A stretch of 64,000 nucleotides of DNA from Ensifer sp. LC163 (GTDB taxonomy: Bacteria; Pseudomonadota; Alphaproteobacteria; Rhizobiales; Rhizobiaceae). The stretch covers positions 1-64,000 of the forward strand of contig NZ_MBSS01000007.1 in assembly GCF_001695855.1 (NCBI RefSeq), given 5' to 3'. A program made the translations under genes and the position numbers. Positions 43,665-53,288 of this stretch are shown piece by piece. Under the pieces are notes generated by a model. It did not search any database and had not been told where the DNA came from. It saw only the letters and a list, made by a program, of their open reading frames with translations. Every line of letters begins with the position of its first letter. Position 1 is the first letter of the stretch.

Positions 43665-44143
43665 GGGCCTTCCTTCCTGTCTTGCGCCCCGAGTTCGCGC
43701 GCCAGGTCCTCGAACGCGGTCGCGACGCGCGTCATGACCCTGAGTGCCGCAACCACTTCGGTCTGGTTGATATCGCCCAGAACCGCGTGCAGCAATTCGA
43801 GTTCGCGCCGGTGGAGTGCCTCGAACAGGTCGCGACCGGCAGGGCTCGGCACACAGAAATAGGCGCGCCGATGTTCCGGGTTGGGTCGCTTTTCCAAAAA
43901 ACCCTTTTCCAGCAGCCCGACGACGACGCGCAGCACGAACTGCCGTTTCATCGACAATCGCCGCGCCGCCTCCGGCACCGTCAACGGTTCGGCGCAGAGA
44001 AGCTCCAGCACCGCCCTTTCGGCGACCGAAATGCCCGAGCCTTCCAGTATGTGCTCAATCGAGCGATGCACATTAAGATGGATCGGCCGGACCAGCTTGA
44101 TGGCCTTGTAGAGACGTTCCTGTTTGTCGAAGCGAACCAGCAT
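43661..44143 (-). CDS. MarR-family transcriptional regulator
   Basis: The 160-residue protein has a MarR-type winged helix: RSIEHILEGSGISVAERAVLELL, then TVPEAARRLSMKRQFVLRVVVGLLEKGFLEKRPNPEHRRAYFCVPSPAGRDLF with the basic wing. The start at 44143 (MLVRFDKQE) lies 10 bases from an inverted repeat at 44153-44169, which suggests autoregulation. It is divergent from the metallo-beta-lactamase-fold gene. The same frame stays open far upstream, but only this region has family character. Confidence 0.88.
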   Translation of the reverse strand: MLVRFDKQERLYKAIKLVRPIHLNVHRSIEHILEGSGISVAERAVLELLCAEPLTVPEAARRLSMKRQFVLRVVVGLLEKGFLEKRPNPEHRRAYFCVPSPAGRDLFEALHRRELELLHAVLGDINQTEVVAALRVMTRVATAFEDLARELGAQDRKEGP

Positions 44144-44152
44144 AAGGTACAA

Positions 44153-44169
44153 TAGCAATCGAGTTGCTA
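44153..44169. promoter_or_regulatory. Probable operator in the marR / MBL-fold divergent promoter region
   Basis: TAGCAA-TCGAG-TTGCTA is a perfect 6-bp inverted repeat with a 5-bp spacer, 10 bases upstream of the marR start and 104 bases from the divergent gene. MarR proteins commonly bind such palindromes and control both themselves and the divergent gene. Confidence 0.6.
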
Positions 44170-44272
44170 CATTCAAGATTTTCTTAAACCTTGCCCTTTC
44201 ACCCTGTAACGACGCATCGGAAGCGCCTATGTTTTTTAGACACAGCCACCGAACAATCGCCGGAAGACGACG

Positions 44273-45286
44273 ATGCCGAAGGTGAATCCTTATTACCGGG
44301 GGCCTGCCTCCGACCACTTCGACGGTACGCGGTTCTTCAACCCCAACGGCCGGCAGCCGCGAGGCATGATCGACCTTCTGCGCTGGCAGCTCGGTCACGG
44401 CAAGGTGAAGTGGCCAGCGCATTATCCGAGCCCGTTTCAGCAGGCAAAGCCGGAGCTGAGCATCGAGGCCGATCGCCTGCGGGTGACGATGGTCGGCCAC
44501 GCGACCCTGCTCATACAGGTGCATGGCTTCAACATCCTGACCGACCCGGTCTGGGCCCACAGGGCGAGCCCCTTTGCCCTTGTCGGCCCGTCGCGGCGCA
44601 ATGCGCCCGGCATCGAGATGGACGATCTGCCGCCGATCGACCTCGTGCTCGTCACCCACAACCATTACGACCACCTCGATCTCGACACGCTGGCAGCCCT
44701 CAACGAGGAGCACAGCCCGCTGATCGTCACGCCGCTCGGCAACGATACGATCATCCGCCGCACCGTGCCGGACGCGACCATATCCGTTCTCGACTGGGGC
44801 GACCGGCTGGACCTCGAAGACGAGCTGGTGATCCATGCCGAGCCCTCCCATCACTGGTCGGCGCGCGGCTCTGGCGACCGCCGCATGGCGCTCTGGGCCG
44901 CCTTCGTCATCGAAACCCCGGTCGGCAAGATCTATCATGTCGGCGACACCGGCTTTCACGGCGGCATCAATTATCGCGCAGCCCGCGAAAAGCATGGCGG
45001 CTTCCGCCTCGCCAACCTGCCCTTCGGCGCCTACGAGCCGCGCTGGTTCATGCAGGATCATCACCAGAACCCGGAGGAGGCGGTCCAGGGCATGATCGAC
45101 TGCGCCGCCGACCACGTGGCCGGGCACCACTGGGGAACCTTCCGGCTGACCGATGAAGGCGTCGATGCTCCGGTTAAGGCGCTCGAACAGGCACTGGACG
45201 AGGCGGAAATCGCACGCACCCGCTTCAGGGCCATGCGCCCGGGCGAAATCTTCGACGTGCCGCCCTCGGCACCGACGGACCAATGA
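44273..45286 (+). CDS. Metallo-beta-lactamase-fold hydrolase (NAPE-PLD/UlaG-like)
   Basis: The 337-residue protein has the metal-binding motif THNHYDHLD (HxHxDH) near residues 127-135, a first-strand VTMVGHATLLIQVHGFNILTDPVW, EPSHHWSARG and VGDTGFHGG with later metal ligands. The overall form resembles the NAPE-hydrolysing phospholipase D / outer-membrane-associated MBL group. The substrate is unknown. It is divergent from the MarR gene and likely controlled by it. Confidence 0.88.
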   Translation: MPKVNPYYRGPASDHFDGTRFFNPNGRQPRGMIDLLRWQLGHGKVKWPAHYPSPFQQAKPELSIEADRLRVTMVGHATLLIQVHGFNILTDPVWAHRASPFALVGPSRRNAPGIEMDDLPPIDLVLVTHNHYDHLDLDTLAALNEEHSPLIVTPLGNDTIIRRTVPDATISVLDWGDRLDLEDELVIHAEPSHHWSARGSGDRRMALWAAFVIETPVGKIYHVGDTGFHGGINYRAAREKHGGFRLANLPFGAYEPRWFMQDHHQNPEEAVQGMIDCAADHVAGHHWGTFRLTDEGVDAPVKALEQALDEAEIARTRFRAMRPGEIFDVPPSAPTDQ

Positions 45287-45378
45287 AGCCGGCACTGGTA
45301 ATTTCCGGGCTTTTCCGCCATATACAGCCCGAATGAAGGGTGCCTCCGCTTGGCGAGGCCGGTTTGGACAATCGCGAC

Positions 45379-46284
45379 ATGGCCGACAACGTGCAATTTG
45401 CCAGAATGAACGGGCTTGGAAACAAGATCCTGGTCGTCGACATGCGCGGCCGCCGCGACCGCGTGACGCCGCAGGCAGCCATTGCGCTCAACGCCGATCC
45501 GGCAACCGCCTTCGACCAGATCATGGCGATCCACGATCCGAAGGCCGCCGGCACCGACGCCTGGATCGACATCGTCAATTCCGACGGCTCGATGGCGCAG
45601 GCCTGCGGCAACGGCACCCGCTGCGTCGTCCAGGCGCTCGCCGCCGAGACCGGCAAGAAGACCTTTCTCTTCCATACGGTTGCCGGCCTGCTCGAGGCCA
45701 GGGAGCACGACGACGGGACGATCTCCGTCGACATGGGAAGCCCGCGCTTCGGCTGGAACGAGATCCCGCTGTCGGAAGAGTTTCACGACACGCGCCGGAT
45801 CGAGCTGCAGATCGGCCCGATCGACAATCCCGTGCTGCATTCGCCCTCGGTTGCCTCCATGGGCAATCCGCACGCGATCTTCTGGGTCGACAACGACGTC
45901 TGGTCCTACGACCTCGAACGCTTCGGACCCCTGCTCGAAAACCACCCGATGTTCCCCGAGCGGGCCAACATCTCGATCGCGCGCGTGCTGTCGCGCGGCG
46001 AGATGGATCTGCGAACCTGGGAACGCGGCGCCGGCCTGACGCTCGCCTGCGGTTCTGCCGCCTGCGCCGCGGCCGTCAGCGCCGCGCGGACGGACCGCAC
46101 CGACCGCAAGGTGATCGTCAACGTACCCGGCGGCCCGCTTTCGATCGAATGGCGTGAAGCGGACGACCACGTCGTCATGACCGGCCCGGCCGAATGGGAA
46201 TGGTCGGGAACCGTCGATCCCGCCACCGGCGCCTGGCAGCGAGATGAAGCCCAACCGGGAACCGCGGGGGCCCGGGCGCTTTGA
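45379..46284 (+). CDS. dapF: Diaminopimelate epimerase
   Basis: DapF converts L,L- to meso-diaminopimelate for lysine and peptidoglycan. The 301-residue protein has the two catalytic cysteines in [13 protein letters not shown] (about residue 75) and [14 protein letters not shown] (about 225), with the start [18 protein letters not shown]. The ATG at 45379 is preferred. The stop overlaps the TTG start of mtaB (TTGA), so the two genes are coupled. Confidence 0.95.
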   Translation: MADNVQFARMNGLGNKILVVDMRGRRDRVTPQAAIALNADPATAFDQIMAIHDPKAAGTDAWIDIVNSDGSMAQACGNGTRCVVQALAAETGKKTFLFHTVAGLLEAREHDDGTISVDMGSPRFGWNEIPLSEEFHDTRRIELQIGPIDNPVLHSPSVASMGNPHAIFWVDNDVWSYDLERFGPLLENHPMFPERANISIARVLSRGEMDLRTWERGAGLTLACGSAACAAAVSAARTDRTDRKVIVNVPGGPLSIEWREADDHVVMTGPAEWEWSGTVDPATGAWQRDEAQPGTAGARAL

Positions 46285-47555
46285 GCGGCGTCGAGGTCAT
46301 AACCTTCGGCTGCCGTCTCAATACCTACGAATCCGAAGTGATGCGGGCGGAAGCCGAAAAGGCGGGGCTGAACAATGCCATCCTCGTCAACACCTGCGCG
46401 GTGACCGGCGAGGCCGTGCGCCAGGCGCGTCAGGCGATCCGCCGCGCCCGCCGCGACAACCCGCATGCCCGCATCATCGTCACCGGCTGCGCTGCCCAGA
46501 CGGAGAAGGAAACCTTCGCCGGCATGGCCGAGGTCGACGCCGTGCTCGGCAACGAAGAGAAGCTGAAAAGCGCCTCCTATCGTTCCCTGCCCGATTTCGG
46601 CGTCTCGGCGGAAGAAAAGCTCCGCGTCAACGACATCATGAGCGTGCGCGCCACCGCGCCGCAGATGGTCAAACATATCGACGGTCACGTGCGCGCCTTC
46701 ATCCAGGTGCAGAACGGTTGCGATCACCGCTGCACCTTCTGCATCATCCCTTACGGCCGCGGCAATTCGCGCTCCGTGCCGATGGGCGCGGTGGTCGACC
46801 AGGCGCGCAGGCTCGCCGATGGCGGCTATAGCGAGATCGTCCTGACCGGCGTCGATGCCACGAGCTACGGCGCCGACCTGCCGGGAACGCCGACGCTCGG
46901 ACTGCTGGCGAAAACTCTCCTGAAACAGGTGCCGGATATCCGCCGCCTGCGCCTCTCGTCGATCGACGGCATCGAGGCCGACAGCCATCTGTTCGACCTG
47001 ATCGCCGACGAGACCCGCTTCATGCCGCATCTGCATCTGTCGCTGCAGCATGGCGACGACATGATCCTGAAACGCATGAAGCGTCGCCATTCGAGTGCTG
47101 ACGCCCGCGCCTTCGCCGATCAGGTCCGGCGCTTGCGCCCCGAGATCAGCCTCGGCGCCGACATGATCGCCGGCTTCCCGACGGAAACCGAAGAGATGTT
47201 CGAAAACGCCGTGCGGCTTGCCGAGGATTGCGGCATCGCCCATCTGCATGTCTTTCCCTATAGCCCCCGCCCCGGCACGCCGGCCGCGCGCATGCCGCAG
47301 CTCGACCGGGCGGTGGTCAAGGATCGCGCCGCGCGCCTTCGTGCGACGGGTGCGGCACTCCATGCCCGCCACCTCGATAGCATGGTCGGCAGCGAGCAGA
47401 CATTGTTGGTCGAAAACAACGGCCTCGCGCACACCGAAAACTTCACGCTCGTCGATGCCGCCGGCCTCAAACCCCGTGCGCTTGTGCCGGTCACGATCAC
47501 CGGCCACAATGGCAAGCATCTGACGATGCAGGTAAAACAGATGGCTGCGGCCTGA
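46281..47555 (+). CDS. mtaB: tRNA t6A37 methylthiotransferase MtaB
   Basis: MtaB is a radical-SAM enzyme that adds a methylthio group to t6A at position 37 of tRNA. The 424-residue protein has an N-terminal cluster site ([32 protein letters not shown]), the radical-SAM CxxxCxxC in [20 protein letters not shown] near residues 150-157, and [21 protein letters not shown] start at 46281 overlaps the dapF stop; no ATG lies nearby. ftsY follows 18 bases later, giving a dapF-mtaB-ftsY operon. Confidence 0.93.
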   Translation: MSGVEVITFGCRLNTYESEVMRAEAEKAGLNNAILVNTCAVTGEAVRQARQAIRRARRDNPHARIIVTGCAAQTEKETFAGMAEVDAVLGNEEKLKSASYRSLPDFGVSAEEKLRVNDIMSVRATAPQMVKHIDGHVRAFIQVQNGCDHRCTFCIIPYGRGNSRSVPMGAVVDQARRLADGGYSEIVLTGVDATSYGADLPGTPTLGLLAKTLLKQVPDIRRLRLSSIDGIEADSHLFDLIADETRFMPHLHLSLQHGDDMILKRMKRRHSSADARAFADQVRRLRPEISLGADMIAGFPTETEEMFENAVRLAEDCGIAHLHVFPYSPRPGTPAARMPQLDRAVVKDRAARLRATGAALHARHLDSMVGSEQTLLVENNGLAHTENFTLVDAAGLKPRALVPVTITGHNGKHLTMQVKQMAAA

Positions 47556-47573
47556 CTCATGCGGAATCCCTGA

Positions 47574-49250
47574 ATGGCAATCGGTTTCATCAAGAAGATC
47601 TTCTCCTTCGGCAAGGGCACTGTCGAGGAAACCAAGCCGCAGGATGCCGCGCCGGAAGCGGACGCCGCGGCCGCGGTTCCGGCTGAAGCGCAACCGGCGC
47701 CGAAGCCGGCTGTCCCCGAGGAGATTGCCCCGGTCGACGTGCTCGTCGACGAGCTCGTTGCCGAGCAGCGCCCGGCCGAAGAAACCTCCGAAGAGCTGCT
47801 TGAGCCGCTGTCGGACCTCGAAGCCCTGCCGCTTTCCGTCGAGGACCCGATCCTGCCGGCCGAGATCGAGACCGCAGGCGGACCGGCACCGGACGAGGCC
47901 CGCGGCGACGAGGACGTTGTCGTCGGCAACGAAGCTGTCGCGTCTGTTGAACCCGCGGCAGAACAGGAAGAGCTGTCCCCGGCAGCGCAAGAGGCGCTTG
48001 AGGCCTACGCAGCACTTCAGGAAACCGTACCGGAAGAACCGCCTGTCGAGCCGGAGGATCTGGCCGAGCAGGAAGAACTCGCCGCCGTTGAAGATCGACC
48101 GATCGGCGGGGATGCAAGCCACGACGCGACTGCCGATTCGGAACCTGCCGCGGAAATCATCGAAGAAAGCGACAGTGTCCCCGAGGCGCCAGTCATCGAA
48201 GCGCCAGTCATCGAAGCGCCCGTCTTCGACGCCCCCGTCGCCGAAACGCCTGTCGCGGCCAGCCTGCCGAAGGGGTTTGCCAGTGCTGCCGAGCGCGCAA
48301 TGGAAGAGCCAGCTGCCGCGCCGCAGCCCAAACTCAGCTGGTATCAGCGCCTGCGCCGCGGGCTCGCCCGCACCTCGTCGCAACTGACCGGCCAGATCGC
48401 CAGCCTCTTTACCAAGCGCAAGCTCGACGAAGCGACGCTGCAGGATCTGGAGGATCTGCTGATCCAGGCCGATCTCGGCGTCGAGACAGCGATGCGCATC
48501 ACCGACACGCTCGCCTCCGAGCGCTACGGCAAGGATGTTTCCGGCGAGGACGTGTCGCGCATCATGGCCGGCGAGATCACCAAGGTGCTGTCGCCCGTCG
48601 CCAAGCCGCTGGAACTCGATCTCAGCCACAAGCCGCACGTCATCCTGGTGGTCGGCGTCAACGGCACCGGCAAGACCACGACGATCGGCAAGCTTGCGGC
48701 CAAGCTGTCAGGCGCCGGCCTCAAGGTGATGCTCGCCGCCGGCGACACCTTCCGCGCCGCCGCCATCGAGCAGCTGAAGATCTGGGCCGAGCGCACCAAG
48801 TCCGATATTGTCTCCTCCAAGCTCGGCGCCGATGCAGCCGGCCTCGCCTACGAGGCGTTCCAGCAGGCGCGCGAAAAGAAGGCCGACGTGCTGATCATCG
48901 ACACCGCCGGCCGGCTGCAGAACAAGGCCGAGCTGATGGCCGAACTCGAAAAGATCGTGCGCGTGCTCGGCAAGCTGGATCCGGATGCGCCTCACACGGT
49001 GCTGCAAACGCTCGACGCCACCACCGGCCAGAACGCGCTGCAGCAGGTGGAGATCTTCCGCAATGTCGCCGGCGTCAGCGGGCTGATCATGACCAAGCTC
49101 GACGGCACGGCCCGTGGCGGCATTCTCGTGGCCATCTCGGCCAAGCACAAGTTGCCGGTCTATTTCATCGGCGTCGGCGAAGGCATCGACGATCTCGAAC
49201 CGTTCGAGGCCAAGGATTTCGCCGAGGCGATCGCGGGCGTCGCCGCCTGA
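47574..49250 (+). CDS. ftsY: Signal recognition particle receptor FtsY
   Basis: FtsY is the membrane-associated GTPase receptor for the SRP. The 558-residue protein starts with a membrane-targeting segment (MAIGFIKKIFSFGKG) and a long acidic A domain (about residues 20-240) containing a short APVIE-type repeat at 48186-48245. The NG domain follows, with G1 GVNGTGKTTTIGKLA near 361, DTFRAAAIEQL, DTAGRLQNK near 442 and TKLDGTARGG near 506. It is last in dapF-mtaB-ftsY and followed by a repeat hairpin. Confidence 0.96.
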   Translation: MAIGFIKKIFSFGKGTVEETKPQDAAPEADAAAAVPAEAQPAPKPAVPEEIAPVDVLVDELVAEQRPAEETSEELLEPLSDLEALPLSVEDPILPAEIETAGGPAPDEARGDEDVVVGNEAVASVEPAAEQEELSPAAQEALEAYAALQETVPEEPPVEPEDLAEQEELAAVEDRPIGGDASHDATADSEPAAEIIEESDSVPEAPVIEAPVIEAPVFDAPVAETPVAASLPKGFASAAERAMEEPAAAPQPKLSWYQRLRRGLARTSSQLTGQIASLFTKRKLDEATLQDLEDLLIQADLGVETAMRITDTLASERYGKDVSGEDVSRIMAGEITKVLSPVAKPLELDLSHKPHVILVVGVNGTGKTTTIGKLAAKLSGAGLKVMLAAGDTFRAAAIEQLKIWAERTKSDIVSSKLGADAAGLAYEAFQQAREKKADVLIIDTAGRLQNKAELMAELEKIVRVLGKLDPDAPHTVLQTLDATTGQNALQQVEIFRNVAGVSGLIMTKLDGTARGGILVAISAKHKLPVYFIGVGEGIDDLEPFEAKDFAEAIAGVAA

Positions 49251-49290
49251 CGGCGGACTCACACCATCTCATATTGAACACGCGGCGCCA

Positions 49291-49397
49291 TACAGCGACC
49301 TTTGCGCGCCTGTTCAGGCGCGCAAAGGTCGCTGTAACATTTTGATCTGCTGCATAATTTTGTGCCTAGATCGATTCCGATTAAGGGAATTATGCAG
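49291..49397 (+). repeat. Two-hairpin intergenic repeat, type A (copy 3)
   Basis: The first hairpin is perfect: TACAGCGACCTTTGCGCGCCT pairs over 21 bp with its complement across GTTC (49291-49336). The second hairpin has CTGCATAATTT and GAATTATGCAG ends around GATCGATTCCGATT. It lies 40 bases after ftsY, where it may also end transcription, and just before yciB. Confidence 0.88.
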
Positions 49398-49487
49398 TGG
49401 CGTTTGCGCAAGCTGGCTGCCTTGATATGGTTTTGCCGCAAAGCTGGTGTTATGAGCGGCAGGCACATGCGAAAACAGGATCCCGAA

Positions 49488-50120
49488 ATGTCGACGATCG
49501 AGGCTACCAAGCCGCAGAAGGAAGTCAGCCCGCTGTTGAAGCTGGTGCTGGAACTGGGACCATTGATGGTCTTCTTCTTCGCCAATTCCCGCGGCGAGTG
49601 GCTGGCAGGGCATTTTCCGACGCTGGCCGAACTCGGCGGCCCGATCTTCGTGGCGACGGGCCTGTTCATGGCCGCGACCGCAATCGCGCTCGCCGTTTCC
49701 TGGATGCTCACCCGCACGTTGCCGATGATGCCGCTGATCTCCGGCATCGTCGTGTTCGTCTTCGGCGCGCTGACGCTCTGGCTGCAGAACGACACCTTCA
49801 TCAAGATGAAGCCGACGATCGTCAACACGTTGTTCGGCACGATCCTGCTCGGCGGGCTTCTCTTCGGCAAGTCGCTGCTCGGCTACGTCTTCCACTCCGC
49901 CTTCAAGCTCGACGAGGACGGCTGGCGCAAGCTCACGGTGCGTTGGGGCGTGTTCTTCCTCGTTCTCGCCGCCCTCAACGAGGTCGTCTGGCGCTCGTTC
50001 TCCACCGATTTCTGGGTAGCGTTCAAGGTCTGGGGCACGATGCCCATCACCATCCTGTTTACACTGGCGCAAATGCCGTTGATCATGAAGCATTCGCTGG
50101 AACAGGATAGCGCCGAGTGA
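49488..50120 (+). CDS. yciB: Septation protein A / YciB (IspZ)
   Basis: YciB is an inner-membrane protein linked to septation and envelope homeostasis. The 210-residue protein has five or six membrane segments and family blocks [44 protein letters not shown] and [17 protein letters not shown] lies 7 bases before the ATG at 49488; an upstream ATG at 49452 is possible but adds residues outside the family. The DUF2585 gene overlaps the stop as GTGA. Confidence 0.92.
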   Translation: MSTIEATKPQKEVSPLLKLVLELGPLMVFFFANSRGEWLAGHFPTLAELGGPIFVATGLFMAATAIALAVSWMLTRTLPMMPLISGIVVFVFGALTLWLQNDTFIKMKPTIVNTLFGTILLGGLLFGKSLLGYVFHSAFKLDEDGWRKLTVRWGVFFLVLAALNEVVWRSFSTDFWVAFKVWGTMPITILFTLAQMPLIMKHSLEQDSAE

Positions 50121-50710
50121 GCACCGCCATCGACGGCAACGACAGCCAGAACCGGCGCGCGCTCATCTGGTTTGCAGCCTGTGTCGGCGTTCTCGCCATA
50201 CAGGTCATCACCCAGCATCTGATGGGCCGTATCTGGATCTGCGAATGCGGCTACGTCAAGCTGTTCGAGGGCGTGGTCAAATCGAGCGGCAACTCCCAGC
50301 ACATCGCCGACTGGTATACGCCGTCGCACATCATCCACGGCTTCCTGTTCTACGGTCTCGGCCACCTGCTTCTGCGCGGCAAGCCGCTGACCGCCAAGCT
50401 GTTCCTGGCGATGGCCATCGAATCCGCCTGGGAGATTGCCGAAAACACCCCAATGGTTATCAACCGCTATCGCTCGGCGACGATCTCGCTCGACTATTTC
50501 GGCGACAGTATCCTCAATTCGACGATGGACACGCTGGCCATGGTCGCAGGCTTCATGTTCGCCGCCCGCATGCCCGTCTGGCTGACGGTGGCAATTGCCA
50601 TCGGCTTCGAACTCTTCACCGGCTGGCTGATCCGCGACAACCTGACCCTCAACGTGCTGATGCTGGCCTGGCCGCTGGATGCGATCCGCGAATGGCAGGC
50701 GGGGATTTAG
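50117..50710 (+). CDS. DUF2585 (UPF0314) membrane protein
   Basis: The 197-residue integral membrane protein belongs to a family restricted mainly to alphaproteobacteria and without known function. Recognisable blocks are [43 protein letters not shown] and [34 protein letters not shown]. It has about five membrane segments. The GTG start overlaps the yciB stop (50117-50120), indicating coupled expression and perhaps a shared envelope function. Confidence 0.88.
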   Translation: MSTAIDGNDSQNRRALIWFAACVGVLAIQVITQHLMGRIWICECGYVKLFEGVVKSSGNSQHIADWYTPSHIIHGFLFYGLGHLLLRGKPLTAKLFLAMAIESAWEIAENTPMVINRYRSATISLDYFGDSILNSTMDTLAMVAGFMFAARMPVWLTVAIAIGFELFTGWLIRDNLTLNVLMLAWPLDAIREWQAGI

Positions 50711-50864
50711 TCGAGCCGGTCTTCGCCGTTCCCCTCGTCCCCTCCGTCGCTGCCCTGCGGAGTAACGGTAGTCGTGCATGTCGTCGAGGCAATGCGGATG
50801 GATTGGGGTAGGCGGCAGGCAGGCCGGATAAGGGGCGCATTGCTGATAAAAGCGCTGAAGGCGC

Positions 50865-51473
50865 TCAAGATCCAGCGGCGGCCTTCTCGATGGCCGGCAT
50901 CAGCCCTTCCCTAACGCTCTTCTCGTCGAACGGTCCGACGCGCTTGTAAAGGATCGTGCCGTCGGCACCGACGAGATAGGATTCGGGAATACCGTAGACA
51001 CCCCAATCGATCGCCGCCTTGCCGCGCGGGTCGATGCCGACGGCGGCAAAGGGATTGCCAAGTTCGCCCAAGAACCGCAGCGCGTTTTCGTTCTGGTCCT
51101 TGTAGTTGATACCGACGACCGTCAGCCGCTCGTCCTTCGACAGTTCGAGAATGAACGGATGCTCCTGCCGGCACGGCACGCACCAGGACGCCCAGACATT
51201 GACCAGCGTCAGCTTGCCCTTGATCGCCGCGTCGGTCAGCGCCGGCATCGGCTGACCATTTCGGGTCGCACCTTCGAGCGGCGGCATGTCGAGTGTTGGC
51301 GCCTTGGTGCCGATCAGCGCCGAGGGGATCTCGCTCACATCCTTGCCGGAATTGAGCTGGCTCCAGAAGATGGCGGCAAGCGCCGCGAAGATCGCGAGCG
51401 GCAGAAGGGCAAGACCGACGCGCAGGGCTCCCGGCTTGCGCTCCTCGCTACCGGGTGCGGGGGTGCTGGTCAT
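50865..51473 (-). CDS. ccmG: Thiol:disulfide interchange protein CcmG (CycY/DsbE)
   Basis: CcmG keeps apocytochrome c cysteines reduced for heme attachment in the periplasm. The 202-residue protein has one N-terminal membrane anchor (VGLALLPLAIFAALAAIFW) and a thioredoxin-like domain with active site WASWCVPCRQEH near residues 90-101 and the cis-Pro region YGIPESYLVG. It is the last gene in ccmA-ccmB-ccmC-ccmD-ccmG; its start overlaps the ccmD stop (ATGA). A short hairpin AGCGC-CTTCA-GCGCT overlaps the stop codon and may help termination. Confidence 0.94.
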   Translation of the reverse strand: MTSTPAPGSEERKPGALRVGLALLPLAIFAALAAIFWSQLNSGKDVSEIPSALIGTKAPTLDMPPLEGATRNGQPMPALTDAAIKGKLTLVNVWASWCVPCRQEHPFILELSKDERLTVVGINYKDQNENALRFLGELGNPFAAVGIDPRGKAAIDWGVYGIPESYLVGADGTILYKRVGPFDEKSVREGLMPAIEKAAAGS

Positions 51474-51646
51474 CTGGGCTCTCCGGTTGATGCTTCCGCC
51501 GAGCGCCGGCGCACGCCTGACGCTTCGAGTTCACGCAGCTCACGCTGGCGCGCCCGTCCGTCGGCGATCACCCAGAGACAGAGGCCGACGGCAGTCAGCG
51601 TCGCGATCCCGTAGCTGGCAAAAACATAAGCTGCATGGCTCATCAT
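51470..51646 (-). CDS. ccmD: Heme exporter protein CcmD
   Basis: CcmD is a small membrane protein that stabilises the CcmABC-CcmE complex. The 58-residue product begins MMSHAAYVFASYGIATLTAVGLCLWVI, one membrane segment with the conserved AAYVFxSYG pattern, followed by a charged cytoplasmic helix. GGAGG lies 9 bases before the ATG at 51646. It sits 4 bases after ccmC and overlaps ccmG by ATGA. Confidence 0.9.
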   Translation of the reverse strand: MMSHAAYVFASYGIATLTAVGLCLWVIADGRARQRELRELEASGVRRRSAEASTGEPR

Positions 51647-51650
51647 GGGA

Positions 51651-52412
51651 TCAGGCCTCCCGACCGGCACTGCGGGCCGCGAGCCGGCGAAGCGACGTCA
51701 CGCGCCGGCGCCAGATCTCGTTGCGCATGGCAGCGATATGCAGCGTGAAGAACAGAAGCGTAAAGGCGATGGCCATGACGACGAGCGGGCGGAGGAACTC
51801 CGGGTCGATCGTCGGGCCGTCGAGCCTGAGCACACTGGCCGGCTGGTGCAGCGTGTTCCACCATTCGACCGAAAATTTGATGATCGGAATGTTGACGAAG
51901 CCGACCAGCACCAGCACGGCCGAGACGCGCGACGAACGCGCCGGGTCGTCCATGGCGCGGTTGAGCGCCATCAGCCCGAGATACATCAGAAACAGCACGA
52001 AGACCGATGTCAGCCGCGCGTCCCACACCCACCAGGCGCCCCACATCGGCTTGCCCCAGAGCGAGCCGGTGACGAGCGCCAGAAAGGTAAAACAGGCGCC
52101 GATCGGCGCTGCGGCCCGCGACGACACGTCGGCAAGCGGATGCCGCCAGACGAGCGTGCCAAGCGCAGCCAGCGCCATGACCGAGTAACACATCATCGAC
52201 AGCCAGGCCGCCGGCACGTGCACATACATGATGCGCACCGTCTCGCCCTGCTGGTAATCGCCTTCCGTCGTGAACGACAGCCAGAGACCGACGACGAAGA
52301 AAAGCGCCGTCAGCGCCGCGAACCACGGCAGAACGCGATCGGCCAGCGCCAGAAACCGCGTCGGGTTGGCGAGATCGCTGAATTTGCGGATAGCCAGGCT
52401 GTTTTCGCTCAT
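51651..52412 (-). CDS. ccmC: Heme exporter permease CcmC
   Basis: CcmC loads heme onto CcmE in the periplasm. The 253-residue protein has six membrane segments, the tryptophan-rich heme-handling motif GAWWVWDARLTSVFVLFL, and MYVHVPAAWLSM and SVEWWNTLHQPASVLRLDGPTID. It is separated from ccmB by 177 bases of repeat-like sequence but is in the same direction. Confidence 0.95.
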   Translation of the reverse strand: MSENSLAIRKFSDLANPTRFLALADRVLPWFAALTALFFVVGLWLSFTTEGDYQQGETVRIMYVHVPAAWLSMMCYSVMALAALGTLVWRHPLADVSSRAAAPIGACFTFLALVTGSLWGKPMWGAWWVWDARLTSVFVLFLMYLGLMALNRAMDDPARSSRVSAVLVLVGFVNIPIIKFSVEWWNTLHQPASVLRLDGPTIDPEFLRPLVVMAIAFTLLFFTLHIAAMRNEIWRRRVTSLRRLAARSAGREA

Positions 52413-52429
52413 GATGGCTCTTTAACGCT

Positions 52430-52585
52430 TTAGGCCTCTTGCTGCAATTGATCCCCGTCAATCACGAGATCACGATGATTTTTGTGCCGCATCAACCCAA
52501 CGATCATAAACCTCATCGATTTTAACAGGTTAGAGCGGGATAGCGGCGGCAAACCGCAAACACTTTCGCCCTTTCCCGCACCATC
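52430..52585. repeat. Repeat-like intergenic segment between ccmC and ccmB
   Basis: The segment has inverted pieces around 52532-52579: AGCGGGATAGCGGCGG, AAACCGC and CCCTTTCCCGC, similar in design to rhizobial AGCGGGAT...ATCCCGCT repeats and sharing the AAACCGC module with the type B repeats. I can see only this one copy here, so the call is tentative. Confidence 0.4.
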
Positions 52586-52589
52586 CGCG

Positions 52590-53249
52590 TCAGTCGGACG
52601 CATGACGAAGCGCCGCGGCGGCGGCAACAGGCCCGATGACGGCAAAAAACAGGGTGATCGCCATCAGGATCATCAAGGGCGGCAGAAACGGGGCGGGATC
52701 CTCGATCGCCGCGTAAACGGCGCTGACACCGAAGATCAGCACCGGAATGGCAAGCGGCAGCACCAGGATCGAGACCAGCAGACCGCCGCGCGGCAACGAC
52801 ACCGCGACGGCAGCACCGACCGCACCGATGAAGGTGATGGCCGGGGTTCCGACGAGAAGCGTCAGCATGGTGGCGCCGATTGCAAGCTCGTCCATGTTCA
52901 TGAACAGGCCGAGCAGCGGCGCGGCGATCACCAGCGGCAGGCCGGTGGCAGCCCAATGGGCCGCACATTTGACGAAAACGGTGACGAGCAGCGGCGTTTC
53001 CTGCATCAGCATCAGATCGAGCGATCCGTCTTCACGCTCCGCCTGAAACAGCCGGTCGAGGCCGAGCAGCGATGCGAGCAGGGCCCCGATCCAAAGGATC
53101 GCCGGGCCGATCCGCGCCAGCAGGTTGAGGTCGGGACCGACGCCGAAGGGAATGACGGCAACGACCGTCATGAAGAACAAGACGCCGATCATCGCGCCGC
53201 CGCCGGCGCGGATGGAAAGTTTCAGGTCGCGGAAGAAGAGCGCGATCAC
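52590..53249 (-). CDS. ccmB: Heme exporter permease CcmB
   Basis: CcmB is the membrane partner of the CcmA ATPase in the complex that releases holo-CcmE. The 219-residue protein has six membrane segments. Family blocks are FFRDLKLSIRAGGGAMIGVLFF, LDRLFQAEREDGSLDLMLMQETPL and LPRGGLLVSILVLPLAIPVLIFG. It starts 39 bases after ccmA. Confidence 0.94.
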   Translation of the reverse strand: MIALFFRDLKLSIRAGGGAMIGVLFFMTVVAVIPFGVGPDLNLLARIGPAILWIGALLASLLGLDRLFQAEREDGSLDLMLMQETPLLVTVFVKCAAHWAATGLPLVIAAPLLGLFMNMDELAIGATMLTLLVGTPAITFIGAVGAAVAVSLPRGGLLVSILVLPLAIPVLIFGVSAVYAAIEDPAPFLPPLMILMAITLFFAVIGPVAAAAALRHASD

Positions 53250-53288
53250 TTGCGGCGTCCCTTCATCTCTTTGCCGCTGGCCGCCTTA

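Noticed and set aside
43661-45295. Single 544-residue protein covering marR and the region opposite the MBL-fold gene
   Set aside because: Only the last 160 residues look like a protein family; the rest is antisense to the MBL-fold hydrolase.
45906-48638. 910-codon minus-strand open frame opposite dapF, mtaB and ftsY
   Set aside because: It spans three well-supported genes; it reflects high GC at third codon positions, with no recognisable domain.
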